64,000 nt of DNA from contig CP110972.1 of assembly GCA_028869255.1 (NCBI GenBank), positions 3,105,001 through 3,169,000 of the forward strand, given 5' to 3'. The notes under the pieces are model-generated. The model worked only from the letters and a program-made list of their open reading frames with translations, did not search any database and was not told where the DNA came from. The first letter of the stretch is position 1. Every line of letters begins with the position of its first letter. This DNA comes from Pseudomonas poae (GTDB lineage: Bacteria; Pseudomonadota; Gammaproteobacteria; Pseudomonadales; Pseudomonadaceae). Below, one piece after another: positions 35,124-44,664 of this stretch. The position numbers were made by a program, and so were the translations under genes.

Positions 35124-35613
35124 TTACCCTCGTGCTATCAGAACAAGTGCCGCCACAATCAACGCCAGGGCAATCCAGCGCTCGCCATTCACACGTTTAC
35201 GTGCGGTGCCAAACCAGCCGAAATGGTCGATCAACACACTCTTGCCCACCTGGCCCGATAAAATCGCAATCATCGTCATCGCGATACCGATATGCGGCGT
35301 GGCCAGGGTCAGCACCACAACATAGATTGGCCCCAGAAACCCGCCGATCAACTGCCAGCGCGGCAAGTCGGTCAACGCCGGGCCCTTTTGCGGGCCGCTG
35401 AACAGCAGCAGTAAAAACAGAATCGCCGAGCCGACGCCAAAGATGCTCAACGTCGCCCACAAGTGCCCTACCTGCACACCCAGCGGCCCGAGCAAACCGG
35501 CCTCCACCGACAGGCCCATGCCTGCCAGGATCACCAGTGGCAGCAACAGCAACCGTAGAAGGTTTTTTTTTCGGCGTAACCTGCGCTACACCCTCGATAG
35601 AACTTGCCTGCAT
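35124..35613 (-). pseudogene. DMT-family small transporter (YdcZ/DUF606), second copy, frameshifted
   Basis: The body, LLLLPLVILAGMGLSVEAGL to ALALIVAALVLIARG, has five helices like its neighbour (GQVGKSVLIDHFGWFGTARK matches the GQLGMGMLIDNFGW motif). Its natural start MQASSIEGVAQVTP at 35613 is in another frame; the break is at nine T (35563-35571). With eight the frame runs on as TPKKNLLRLLL, giving about 162 residues. No good start exists in the body frame alone. A +1 homopolymer error is the simplest explanation. Confidence 0.78.
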
Positions 35614-35730
35614 ACATCACCTGCGCTTCAAGAAAGTAAACCTGGCGCGCATTATCCGGTGGCCGTGCTGTGCGATAAATGGGAGCATGCCTACAACACC
35701 TTTGCGGATTACGCACAACCCGGAGGCATG

Positions 35731-36663
35731 ATGCAGGGTTTGAATGAACTGAGTTTCAAGGCATTGCGCCTGTTTGTGGCGGTGCTGGACCATGGCAGTT
35801 TTTCCGAAGTGGCGCGCCGCGAAAGCCTCGCGCCCTCCTCCATTTCCCGGCAGATCCAGTTGATGGAACAGGCCCTCGGCCAGCAGTTGCTCTATCGCCA
35901 CACCCGTGCGGTAAGCCCTACCGAGGCCGGGCGCCTGCTGGGGCGCCATGCACGCGTGATGCTGGAGCAACTGGAAGCCGCCGGCCAAGCCCTGCAGGAA
36001 CAGGAAAGCGAACCCAGCGGCCTGGTGCGCATCAACGCGCCGATGGTGTTCGGCCAGCGTCACCTGTCACCGTGGCTCGGCGAGCTGTGCCGGCGCTACC
36101 CCAAGCTGCAACTGGATATCCAGCAAACCGACACCTACGTCGACCCCCTGCAAGACGGCACCGACCTGCTGTTCCGCATCGGCGTGCTCAATGACTCCGG
36201 CATGCAGGCGCGCATCTTCGCCCCCCAGCATTTTCGCATCGCCGCCAGCCCTGCCTACCTGGCACGGCACGGCACGCCGCAACACCCAGACGAACTGATC
36301 AACCACCAATGCCTGGCCTATAAAGGCATCACCGGCCAGCAACGCTGGTTCTTCCGCAAGGGTCAGGACGACTGGCAGCCCTACAGCGTCAAGGGCCCGA
36401 TCACCGGCAACCACGCCGACACCCTGACCCACGCCGCCGAGCAGGGCCTGGGGCTGGTGGTGTTTCCGTCCTGGCTGATCGGCGAAGGCTTGCGCGCCGG
36501 CACGTTGCAGGCGGTGCTGACGGAGTACGAGGTAGCGACCACCCTGGAGCCGCAGCAGATTGCCGCGTTATGGCCGGGCAGCCGGCGGTTGTCGCTGAAG
36601 GTGCGCACGGTGATTGATTATTTCGTGGAGTGTTTTGGGGTGGTGCCGTATTGGGATCGCTGA
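35731..36663 (+). CDS. LysR-family transcriptional regulator
   Basis: A 310-residue regulator with N-terminal winged HTH (LSFKALRLFVAVLDHGSFSE, LAPSSISRQIQLMEQALGQQ) and a substrate-binding domain of the CrgA/TrpI group (VRINAPMVFGQRHLSPWLGE). Two consecutive ATGs occur (35728, 35731); CGGAGGC just upstream favours the second. It is divergent from the ydcZ-like pair across ~115 bp and probably controls it. Confidence 0.87.
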   Translation: MQGLNELSFKALRLFVAVLDHGSFSEVARRESLAPSSISRQIQLMEQALGQQLLYRHTRAVSPTEAGRLLGRHARVMLEQLEAAGQALQEQESEPSGLVRINAPMVFGQRHLSPWLGELCRRYPKLQLDIQQTDTYVDPLQDGTDLLFRIGVLNDSGMQARIFAPQHFRIAASPAYLARHGTPQHPDELINHQCLAYKGITGQQRWFFRKGQDDWQPYSVKGPITGNHADTLTHAAEQGLGLVVFPSWLIGEGLRAGTLQAVLTEYEVATTLEPQQIAALWPGSRRLSLKVRTVIDYFVECFGVVPYWDR

Positions 36664-36775
36664 GCGGCCCCACCTATTGAGGAAATTTCCTTCCTTCAAA
36701 AGTAAGCCCGTTCTGATTTTACGGGCCAGTATTTCCGGACAGGGTGCAGGCGTTCAAACTTCGGCGACTTTCAAT

Positions 36776-36895
36776 ATGAAGAGACACCCTGAATACAAAA
36801 TGAAAGGAAAACTGGAGATCCCTGGCAACTTCGAGGCGCCCTTGCCGGAGGACATCCTGGATACATTCGCAGGCAACGCCAAACGCTTGGCCTGA
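36776..36895 (+). CDS. 39-residue fragment like the C-terminus of a Phd/YefM antitoxin
   Basis: MKRHPEYKMKGKLEIPGNFE plus EAPLPEDILDTFAGNAKRLA. The pattern 'G.lkGkl.ip.dFd.PLP.eil..F.g' closes many Phd/YefM-type antitoxins (the toxin-neutralising tail). The DNA-binding N-terminal half is not found upstream and no PIN/VapC toxin gene follows. It is therefore either a remnant or a stand-alone micro-antitoxin. A moderate start with no clear ribosome site keeps confidence low. Confidence 0.4.
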   Translation: MKRHPEYKMKGKLEIPGNFEAPLPEDILDTFAGNAKRLA

Positions 36896-36903
36896 CTCAT
36901 CAA

Positions 36904-38223
36904 TTAAAAAAGCCACTGCCCTATCAACCACGCATTCGCCCCACTGATCACCGCAAACAGAAACCACGCCAGCACTCGTGTAGGCAGCCGATTGACGAAC
37001 GGCCCCATCAGTTGCTTGTCACCCGTCATGCGGATCAGCGGGTACAGCGCAAACGGCAATTGCAGGCTGAGCACCACCTGGCTAAGGATCAGTAGCTTGC
37101 CAATCGCATCGTCGCCCATCAGCCACACCCCGAGGAACGCCGGGATCAGCGCCAGCCCACGGGTAATCAGGCGGCGTTGCCAGCACGGGATACGCAGGTT
37201 GAGGTAGCCCTCCATGATCACCTGCCCGGCGATGGTGCCGGTAAAGGTCGAGCTTTGCCCGGAAGCCAGCAAGGCGATGCCGAACAGGATGCTGGCAAAA
37301 GCGCCGCCCACCAGCGGGTCAAGCAGGTGATAGGCGTCCTGGATCTCCACCACGTCGGTGTGGCCGGTCTTGTGGAAGGCGGCGGCGGCCAGTACCAGGA
37401 TCGCGGCATTGACCAGCAACGCCAGGGCCAGGGAGCCGATGGTATCGATACGCGCCAGCTTGACCGCATCCTGTTTGCTGGCCAGGTCTTTGCCGATCAG
37501 GCGTGTTTGCACGATAGAACTGTGCAGGTAAAGGTTATGCGGCATCACGGTGGCGCCGAGGATACCAATGGCCAGGTACAACGGCGCGGCATCGCTGATG
37601 GCCGACCATGACGGAGTGAAGCCACTGAACACGTCGGGCCAGTAGGGTTTGATCAGCACCAGCTCGATGAAGAAACACACGCCAATGGTCGCCACCAACG
37701 CCAGCATGATCGCCTCCAGGCGGCGGAAGCCCCGGTTCTGCAGGGCGAGGATCAACAATGTATCGAAGGCAGTGATCACAATACCGGTGGTCAGCGACAC
37801 CCCCAGCAACAAGTGAAACGCCAGTGCGCAGCCAAGCACTTCGGCGAGGTCGGTGGCAATAATCGAGATTTCCGCGAGCACCCACTGGGTATTGGCGGAG
37901 CGCCGGCTGTAGCGTTCACGGCTCAGTTGCGCGAGGTCCTTGCCGGTGGCGATCCCCAGCCGCGAGCACAGACATTGCACCGCCATCCCCGCCAGGCTGG
38001 CCAGCAACACCACGAACAACAAACTGTAACCGTAGCGCGAACCGGCTTCGATGGCCGTGGCCCAGTTGCCCGGGTCCATGTAGCCGATAGAGATCAGCAG
38101 CCCGGGGCCGGCGAACATGAGGGCGCGCTTGAAGAACGAAGCCTTGGGGTCAACGGCGACGGAGCCGGCCACTTCCGGCGGGCAGAACGGGGCGGTAGCA
38201 ATTTTTGGCAGGCTGAATTTCAC
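36904..38223 (-). CDS. mntH: Mn2+/Fe2+ NRAMP transporter MntH
   Basis: A proton-coupled divalent metal importer in the inner membrane, 439 residues from a GTG at 38223 (starting with KFSLPKIATAPFCPPEVAG after the initiator). About 11 helices; metal-binding DPGN is in GYMDPGNWATAIEAG on helix 1, and the helix 6 MPHN motif is in GATVMPHNLYLHSSI. Both are intact. Longer upstream starts are open but have no better ribosome site. No obvious MntR or Fur site was identified by eye. Confidence 0.92.
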   Translation of the reverse strand: MKFSLPKIATAPFCPPEVAGSVAVDPKASFFKRALMFAGPGLLISIGYMDPGNWATAIEAGSRYGYSLLFVVLLASLAGMAVQCLCSRLGIATGKDLAQLSRERYSRRSANTQWVLAEISIIATDLAEVLGCALAFHLLLGVSLTTGIVITAFDTLLILALQNRGFRRLEAIMLALVATIGVCFFIELVLIKPYWPDVFSGFTPSWSAISDAAPLYLAIGILGATVMPHNLYLHSSIVQTRLIGKDLASKQDAVKLARIDTIGSLALALLVNAAILVLAAAAFHKTGHTDVVEIQDAYHLLDPLVGGAFASILFGIALLASGQSSTFTGTIAGQVIMEGYLNLRIPCWQRRLITRGLALIPAFLGVWLMGDDAIGKLLILSQVVLSLQLPFALYPLIRMTGDKQLMGPFVNRLPTRVLAWFLFAVISGANAWLIGQWLF

Positions 38224-38264
38224 GCGGTATCCCAGGCAAACACACAAGACAAGGACGCAGCTTA

Positions 38265-39818
38265 TCAGTCGGACGCGACCGTGCGCATCACCGTGTCCCG
38301 AGGCAGGTCAAACGCTTCCACCACTTGCACCACCAGGTCCATTTCCTGGTTCAAGGCTTCGCGCTCCATGCGCTGGCGAATAACCCCGACCACCAGCACC
38401 GCCAGGGTGGTGATCGAGTACGCCGGGCCGGAAAACGCCCGCACCCCGCTGACCAGCAGCATCGCAGCGGCCAACGCCTGGCCCACCACCGGAATCGCCG
38501 TTGCCGCACCGCGACGCAGCATAAACCCGGTCAACCCGGCCAGCGCGGTACCGCTCAATGCAGTGGTGGCCGACCGGCCGACATCAAACCGGGTGAACAA
38601 CCCCTGCTCTTTTTGCGCGGCGGCCTTGAGTTCGGCATCGAACACCTGCCGGTCGGCATTGCTGAGCTTGTCCTTGTATTGCTCGATCAGTTTTTCCGCG
38701 ACCCGGGTTTCAAGGTCCGTCAGCGCCACGCTGGCCAGGGGCTCATCAAATTTTATCGCCAGACGTTGCGCCACATCTTCGGCGATCTGCCGGTAGCTCA
38801 CGCCATGGCCGCGGGCCAGGTTCATAAAAGTGTCGCCGCCCATGCGTTGCAACTCAACAGCCAGCTTGAGCGGTTCACGCACCGTGGCATCAATTGACGC
38901 GCTACGCTTTTGCGCGATCAATTCGGCCAGGAACTTCAACTCCTCCGGCCGCGCCTGCACCAGCGCCGGGAACAGGTCCGCATCTTCTTCGACAAAGCGC
39001 ACCTCGCTGCTGCGCTGGTCGGAGCGGATCAGGCCGCGCCGCTCGTGCAGCAGGTCGGTGTACTGCACCACGGTCTGCAGTTGCGGCCAGTAGGCGGCAT
39101 GGTCGAAGGTGGCCAGGTGCACATTGGTGACCTTGGCCTTCAGCGCCGGCGTGACCGGGATCGCATAACGGCCGATGCAGCGCTCGGTGTCCGGCTTCAT
39201 GGCCAGGGCCCAGTCCTTGCTGGAGTGGCAGTTGATCACGCGCCCCTTGAGCGGCGCCGATACTTCCTCCCACGGGCTTGAGGTACAGATCGCGCCCCCC
39301 ATCAACAGGAGGTTGTCCAGCGGCAGTTCGCGGGCGGTCCCGGGGCTGGCCAGCAGGCTCTTGACCAGAATCCGTGCCCCCAGGGAGTGCCCGATCAGGT
39401 TGATCCGCCGCACCTGCAGCGCCTCGCCGTGCAAGTAACCGGCGAGTTCCGGCAGCAGGCTCCTGGCCACTTCGTCCACCCGAGCCTCGACGCTCTTATA
39501 GTGGTCGAGAAAATAGGCAATCGCCTTGCCCACCCCCACCGTCGCCGCGCCCAGGCTACCGCCGCCGAGCATCGCGGCCATTACATCCTTGAACGGAGCA
39601 AACAGGTTTTCCAGGAAATGCCCGGCCGGCCAGAACAGCATCAGGTTGGTCGAGCCTTCGATACCTGCCAGTTGTTCCTTGAAGTGACCCAGCTGTTGCC
39701 GGTTGAAGAACGCCGAATAACCGTGAACATAGAGATTGAGCACATCCCCTTGGGGCTCGCCACACAACACGAACGTGGGCTTGCGGGTGCGGTGCATTTC
39801 ATCCCACTGGTGCTGCAT
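38265..39818 (-). CDS. alpha/beta-hydrolase with membrane segments (DUF726/TMCO4-like)
   Basis: 517 residues from the ATG at 39818; an upstream open extension is low-complexity and rejected. An N-terminal alpha/beta-hydrolase half shows VLNLYVHGYSAFFNRQQLGH and the nucleophile elbow INLIGHSLGARIL (Ser near 155), then a Asp/His region (HSSKDWALAM, ATFDHAAYW). The C-terminal half has a hydrophobic block (TALSGTALAGLTGFMLRRGA, AAMLLVSGVRAFSGPAYSIT), likely membrane-inserted. This matches DUF726 proteins, of unknown substrate. It is monocistronic. Confidence 0.75.
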   Translation of the reverse strand: MQHQWDEMHRTRKPTFVLCGEPQGDVLNLYVHGYSAFFNRQQLGHFKEQLAGIEGSTNLMLFWPAGHFLENLFAPFKDVMAAMLGGGSLGAATVGVGKAIAYFLDHYKSVEARVDEVARSLLPELAGYLHGEALQVRRINLIGHSLGARILVKSLLASPGTARELPLDNLLLMGGAICTSSPWEEVSAPLKGRVINCHSSKDWALAMKPDTERCIGRYAIPVTPALKAKVTNVHLATFDHAAYWPQLQTVVQYTDLLHERRGLIRSDQRSSEVRFVEEDADLFPALVQARPEELKFLAELIAQKRSASIDATVREPLKLAVELQRMGGDTFMNLARGHGVSYRQIAEDVAQRLAIKFDEPLASVALTDLETRVAEKLIEQYKDKLSNADRQVFDAELKAAAQKEQGLFTRFDVGRSATTALSGTALAGLTGFMLRRGAATAIPVVGQALAAAMLLVSGVRAFSGPAYSITTLAVLVVGVIRQRMEREALNQEMDLVVQVVEAFDLPRDTVMRTVASD

Positions 39819-39927
39819 GGGGCGGTGACTCCTGGTGACGATGGACGGCGATAGTAACAAAGGGTGAGATTCAACGCCGTACGGCTGTGGGAAAAGGCAC
39901 CACATTGCCCTCCTCTTTCGGCCCCTT

Positions 39928-40725
39928 TCAGAACATCGATGCGGCCTTGGACTTGGCCAGGTAACGCGCCGGCGAATCCCCCAGGTTACGGCGGAACACC
40001 GAGGTGAAGGCACTGGAGCTGCTGAAGCCCAGCTCGAACGCCACATCGGTGATGGACGAACCATGGCTGAGCCGCGCCGTGGCCTCCAGCAGGCAGACCT
40101 GCTGGCGCCAGGACACAAACGTCATGCCGGTGCACTCACGGAAGTTACGCGTGAAGGTGCGCCGGCTCATGCTGGACCAATCGGCCATCTCGCCAATCGA
40201 GATTTTCTGCGTGGGCGCCTCGAGAAAGCGCTGACAGGAACGGGCCAGGCGCGACTCGGAGGGCAACGGCGCACTGAGGGGCAACTCGGGCATGGCGCCG
40301 ATTTCATCGATCAACAGGGTCAGCACACAACGATCCCTGACGCTGGGCGCAGCAGACGGCCCGATCGCCAGCGCCGCTTCCAGCAAATGCCGCAGCAACG
40401 GCGACACACCAAACACCTGGCAGTGGTCCTGCAGCCCGGCGCGCTGGGCGGCGTCGTCATCCAGGTAGGTGTTGAGCATCACCACATCGCCGCGCATATG
40501 CATCTCATGCGCTACCCCGCCCGGCACCCAGATGGCCCGTTGCGGCGGCACTACCCAATTGCCCAGGTCGGTGAACATCTTCAGCGCGCCGGTGGAGGCA
40601 TACGCAAACTGCCCGCGACGGTGGGTATGCCGGGGAAATACCGTACCCGACGCGTACTCGCGCAGCGTCACCACCGCTTCGGGGCTGTCGGGTTCATAGG
40701 GGGAAAAAGTGAAGGTCGGCGGCAT
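39928..40725 (-). CDS. AraC-family regulator of the adjacent oxygenase/amidotransferase cluster
   Basis: A 265-residue regulator: cupin part (GTVFPRHTHRRGQFAYASTG, VVPPQRAIWVPGGVAHEMHM) and tandem HTH (ISIGEMADWSSMSRRTFTRN, SITDVAFELGFSSSSAFTSV). It is divergent from the crotonase gene with a 107-bp gap, so it is the obvious candidate regulator of the cluster at 40833-45567. Ligand unknown. Confidence 0.85.
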   Translation of the reverse strand: MPPTFTFSPYEPDSPEAVVTLREYASGTVFPRHTHRRGQFAYASTGALKMFTDLGNWVVPPQRAIWVPGGVAHEMHMRGDVVMLNTYLDDDAAQRAGLQDHCQVFGVSPLLRHLLEAALAIGPSAAPSVRDRCVLTLLIDEIGAMPELPLSAPLPSESRLARSCQRFLEAPTQKISIGEMADWSSMSRRTFTRNFRECTGMTFVSWRQQVCLLEATARLSHGSSITDVAFELGFSSSSAFTSVFRRNLGDSPARYLAKSKAASMF

Positions 40726-40832
40726 GGCCCGATTTTGTCAAAGTATGACCTGACATAGCAAGCAGGCCATTTGCCCGCCACCTAGAATCGTTGCTCCCCA
40801 AGTTGGGTTTATTTCGAAGGGATATTCGGAAA

Positions 40833-41621
40833 ATGAGCGTTAAAAACTACTTGGAAGTACGCGTTGACGGCCCAGTGCTCATGGTGGGACTCAACCGCCC
40901 GCAGAAGCGCAATGCCATGTCGCTGGAGGTCATGCACGAACTGCGTGACACCTTCAGCAACCTGCCGGAAGGTATTGGCGCCGCCGTGCTCTACAGCACC
41001 AGCCAGCACTTTTGCACGGGGTTGGACCTGTCGGAAATCCGCGACCAATCGGTGATCGACAACGTCCAGGCCTTTCGCGAATGGCACAAGACGTTCGAAC
41101 TGATCCAGTTCGGCAAAGTGCCGGTGGTGGCGGCAATTACCGGCGCCGCCATCGGGGGCGGCCTGGAAATCGCCACGGCCTGCAGCCTGCGCGTGGTCGA
41201 TGACAGCGCCTTCTTCTCGCTGCCCGAAGCCATGCGCGGGCTGTACGTGGGGGTTGGCGCCTCCGTGCGCTTCCCGCGCATTGCCGGCATCGCCCTGATG
41301 ACCGACATGATGCTCACCGGCCGCACCCTCTACGCCAAGGAAAGCTACGAGCGCGGCGTCGCCCAATACCTGGTCCCGGTCGGCCAGGCAGTGCTCAAGG
41401 CCACCGAATTGGCCCACAAGATCGCGGGCAACTTGCCCATGACCAACTACGCGGTCACCCACGTACTGCCGCGCATTGTGGATCAGAGCCAACAGGACGG
41501 CCTGATGACGGAAGCCCTGATTGCTGCAGTGGTGTCCTCCGATACCCGCACCCAGGATCGCCTGGCCGATTTCCTGGATCGTAAAAAGGACAAGATCCAG
41601 ACCACGCCAGAGGCGGTGTAA
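40833..41621 (+). CDS. enoyl-CoA hydratase/isomerase-family protein (crotonase)
   Basis: A 262-residue crotonase: oxyanion-hole regions HFCTGLDLSE (59-68) and ITGAAIGGGLEIATACS (102-118). Both acid/base glutamates of the hydratase subgroup are retained (Glu112 in GGGLEIA, Glu132 in LPEAM). The usual Asp of 'CDLR' is Ser118. It acts on an acyl-CoA or related thioester. It leads a cluster with an AurF-like oxygenase, an amidotransferase and an exporter, suggesting a role in secondary metabolism rather than general beta-oxidation. Confidence 0.85.
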   Translation: MSVKNYLEVRVDGPVLMVGLNRPQKRNAMSLEVMHELRDTFSNLPEGIGAAVLYSTSQHFCTGLDLSEIRDQSVIDNVQAFREWHKTFELIQFGKVPVVAAITGAAIGGGLEIATACSLRVVDDSAFFSLPEAMRGLYVGVGASVRFPRIAGIALMTDMMLTGRTLYAKESYERGVAQYLVPVGQAVLKATELAHKIAGNLPMTNYAVTHVLPRIVDQSQQDGLMTEALIAAVVSSDTRTQDRLADFLDRKKDKIQTTPEAV

Positions 41622-41701
41622 CTCCCGGTCGTGAACGTTGCCGAGCGCGTCTCGGTAAACCATGGATGGCCTTCACAACTCACTATCAACCCGGTGAAAC
41701 C

Positions 41702-42661
41702 ATGTTTCAGCACAGCACTCAAGACGATCTTTATCGCAGCAATGACGCAGCCGATGAACGACTGATCAAAATCGAACGCAGCTGGCACAAACGTGCACAG
41801 ATCAAGCTCGATTCGCAACGTCCGGATATCCAGCTTGACCTGCAGGCGCCGGACTTTCTCGAGGCCCTGCTACCTTTCGCCCATGACCCGCATTACCAGA
41901 ACTACCCCCACGCCCTGAAGCTGTTGATCCTGTCGGCCGGGTGGGTCATCTACAACCAGAAAACCATCGCCATCGAAACCGAGATCATCTGCCCGTCCTG
42001 CATCGACCTGCTGCAGCTCGGCTCGCGCCTGAGTTCGGCCAGCGCCGCGACGATTTCCGAAACCCTGGCGGATGAGGCTTACCACACGCTGTTCTCGATC
42101 AACATGTGTGAGCTGGCGATTACCCAGCGTGGCATGCGCATCAAATGGCCGGAGCTGGAACTGACCCGCCACCTGAGCCAGGCGCAGGCCACCATGTCCG
42201 AGGCGGACTTCAAGATTTACCGCCTGGCCTTCTCGCTGGTGTCGGAGACGTTTATCAGCGATTACCTGGCCGACCTCAGCGACGCCCCCGAGATCCAACC
42301 GGTGTTTCGTCACGTGGTGGCCCTGCACAAAAAGGACGAGCTGGTGCACAAGCACATCTTCCCGCTGTTCGTGCAGCAGGTAGTCGGCGACTTCACCGCG
42401 CAGCAAACCCTGTTGTTTACCCGTGGCATCGCCAACTCGATCCGGATTTTCCCGATGCGCGAGATTTCCGCGTGGCGAATCATCCTGCCGCAGCTGCTTG
42501 AAGTCTTCGGCGACCGTTCGTTGCTGCTGCCCACTCAATTTATCGAGACCGGCGAAGCGGACTACTCGGCCATGCCCGAGATCCTCAGCTCAATCGGCAT
42601 ACATCCCGCCTCGGTGCTGCCTGAGCTGCATGGGATACCGGAACCGGTGACCACCGTTTGA
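41702..42661 (+). CDS. AurF-like diiron N-oxygenase
   Basis: A 319-residue protein of the p-aminobenzoate N-oxygenase family. Iron ligands are suggested by Glu in TIAIETEIICPS, E-x(n)-DEAYH in ISETLADEAYHTLFS, a second helix pair around VFRHVVALHKKDELVHKHIF (His, Glu, His). AurF-type enzymes oxidise an amine to hydroxylamine or nitro, often in antibiotics or diazeniumdiolates. ATG at 41702 is preferred for its GGTGAAA site; an in-frame ATG 36 bases upstream is possible. It is the second gene of the cluster. Confidence 0.82.
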   Translation: MFQHSTQDDLYRSNDAADERLIKIERSWHKRAQIKLDSQRPDIQLDLQAPDFLEALLPFAHDPHYQNYPHALKLLILSAGWVIYNQKTIAIETEIICPSCIDLLQLGSRLSSASAATISETLADEAYHTLFSINMCELAITQRGMRIKWPELELTRHLSQAQATMSEADFKIYRLAFSLVSETFISDYLADLSDAPEIQPVFRHVVALHKKDELVHKHIFPLFVQQVVGDFTAQQTLLFTRGIANSIRIFPMREISAWRIILPQLLEVFGDRSLLLPTQFIETGEADYSAMPEILSSIGIHPASVLPELHGIPEPVTTV

Positions 42662-42706
42662 ACCCAGCGTGCTGCTGACCAATACAAATTCAATAGAGTA
42701 ATGTTT

Positions 42707-44611
42707 ATGTGTGGATACATTGGCGTGTTTGCCAAACAACCTCGTGCGTTCAACCCGAACATGTTCGATGCCGCCCTGCGCGCCATCCATCATCGCGGCC
42801 CGGACAGCTCCAGCCAGTGGTTCGACCCCAAGGGCCAGGCGGCTTTCGGTTATGTACGCCTGGGCCTGGTCGGGCTGGGCAACGGCACGCAGCCGATCGT
42901 CGCCGACGAAGGCGACCTGGTGATGATGGTCAACGGCGAGTTCTACGACTATCAACGCATTCGCTCGGAACTGGAGGGCTATGGTTGCCGCTTCAAGACC
43001 TCCTCCGACAGCGAGATCGCCATGCACCTGTACCGCCGCCACGGCGTACGCGGCCTCAAGCAACTGCGCGGCGAATTCACCATCCTGATTTTCGATCGCC
43101 TGCGCAAAAAGCTGTTTGCCGTGCGTGACCGGGTGGGCGTCAAGCCGTTGTATTACACCGAGCATGAAGGCGCGTGGTATTTCGCCTCGGAAATCAAAGC
43201 CCTGCTGGCGGCCGGTATTCCGGCGCAGTGGGACCACGAAGCCTACGCCAGCCGTGGCTTTATCCTGCGCGACCGCACGGTGTTCAACAATATTCGCAGC
43301 GTCAAGCCGGGGTGCTGGATCATTGCCGACGAAAGCGGCCTGCAGACCGAGCAGTATTGGGACTGGGACTTCCCCGACGCGCAGGCCAGCGAGCAACGCA
43401 GTGAGGCCGAGATGATCGACTCCCTGCGCCACACTATCGAAGAATCCGTGCGCCTGCGCCTGCATGCCGATGTGCCGGTCGGAGTGTGCCTCAGCGGCGG
43501 GCTGGATTCCTCGGCCATGCTGGGGATCGCCACCGAGCTGACCGGCCAACCGTTGCAGGCGTTCCACCTGTCCTTCGAAGGCGAGCAGGCTTACGACGAA
43601 CGCCAGTACGCCGAAATAGCGGCCCGGCATAACCGCGCTCACCTCAATGTGTTGTCGGTGAACTCCTCCGATATGGCGGACAACTTCGAAAACGCCCTGT
43701 GGCACGCTGAAATGCCATTCGCCAACGCCCACAGCGTCGCCAAGTATCTGCTGTGCAAGTTCGTGCAAAACCAGGGCATGCGCGCGGTGCTGACCGGTGA
43801 AGGCGCCGACGAAGTCTTCGGCGGCTACCCGCACTACCGCCGCGACATGGTGCTGTACAACCACGAGCATCAGGACCCGGCGGCCATCGCCGAACTTACC
43901 CGGCGCCTGCACGCCAGCGAAGATCGCTACCTGCCCGGCGGCAGGAATGACGTGAAGTGGGTGCAGGACGAACTGGGCCACGGCGTGTCCTGGCTGCAGA
44001 CTCAGTCCGCGTTGTTCGGCCCCCTGGCGCAGCTGTACACCGATGACTTCCGCGAACGTTTCTGTGATGTGGATGCCTATCGGCAGTTCTACGATCGCCT
44101 GAGCCCACGTGCGCTCAACGGCTGGGAGCCGGTCAACCGCTCGCTGTACATGGTAGCCAAATCCAGCCTGCCGAACGTGGTCCTCACGTCCCTCGGCGAC
44201 CGCATGGAAATGGCCGGCAGCCTTGAAGGCCGCCCGCCACTGCTGGACCACCAGGTCATTGAAGCCGCCTGCCGCTTGCCGGTGAACATGAAAGTGCGCG
44301 GCGCCACCGAGAAATACGCCCTGCGCGAAGCCATGCGCCCTTACGTGCCCCAGGCGGTACTGGATCGCAAGAAGCAGTACTTCCGCGCCCCACCGGCGTC
44401 GGAGAGCCCGCAATCAAAACTGTTCGAGATGGTCAACGACGTCTTGAGCGGGCCGGCTTTAAGCAATGTGCCGTTCTTCGACCCGCGTAAAGTGCGCGCC
44501 TTGCTGGCAACATTGCCAAGCCTGTCGCCTGCCCAGCGTGCGTCGGCAGACAACCTGCTGATGGAAATTGCCGGGCTGTGCCTGATGCAAAAACGGTTCG
44601 CCCTGAACTGA
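42707..44611 (+). CDS. asnB: asparagine-synthetase (glutamine-hydrolysing)-like amidotransferase
   Basis: A class II glutamine amidotransferase of 634 residues. ATG at 42707 makes Cys the second residue (MCGYIGVF), the N-terminal nucleophile, so it is favoured over the ATG six bases earlier. RGPDSSSQW, VNGEFYDY and SDSEIAMHLY are glutaminase landmarks. The synthetase half has the PP-loop VCLSGGLDSSAMLG near 260 and GEGADEVFGGYPHYRR. It may make asparagine, but the context (crotonase, N-oxygenase, exporter) suggests a paralogue amidating a pathway acid. All catalytic motifs look intact. Confidence 0.85.
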   Translation: MCGYIGVFAKQPRAFNPNMFDAALRAIHHRGPDSSSQWFDPKGQAAFGYVRLGLVGLGNGTQPIVADEGDLVMMVNGEFYDYQRIRSELEGYGCRFKTSSDSEIAMHLYRRHGVRGLKQLRGEFTILIFDRLRKKLFAVRDRVGVKPLYYTEHEGAWYFASEIKALLAAGIPAQWDHEAYASRGFILRDRTVFNNIRSVKPGCWIIADESGLQTEQYWDWDFPDAQASEQRSEAEMIDSLRHTIEESVRLRLHADVPVGVCLSGGLDSSAMLGIATELTGQPLQAFHLSFEGEQAYDERQYAEIAARHNRAHLNVLSVNSSDMADNFENALWHAEMPFANAHSVAKYLLCKFVQNQGMRAVLTGEGADEVFGGYPHYRRDMVLYNHEHQDPAAIAELTRRLHASEDRYLPGGRNDVKWVQDELGHGVSWLQTQSALFGPLAQLYTDDFRERFCDVDAYRQFYDRLSPRALNGWEPVNRSLYMVAKSSLPNVVLTSLGDRMEMAGSLEGRPPLLDHQVIEAACRLPVNMKVRGATEKYALREAMRPYVPQAVLDRKKQYFRAPPASESPQSKLFEMVNDVLSGPALSNVPFFDPRKVRALLATLPSLSPAQRASADNLLMEIAGLCLMQKRFALN

Positions 44612-44664
44612 TTGCTGTGCGGCGCATCGCGATAGCGTTGCGCCGCCTGACCCAAGGAGGGTCC

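Noticed and set aside
42590..44413. A 607-codon minus-strand frame opposite the asparagine-synthetase-like gene
   Set aside because: Covers a gene with all amidotransferase motifs in place; low-complexity translation.
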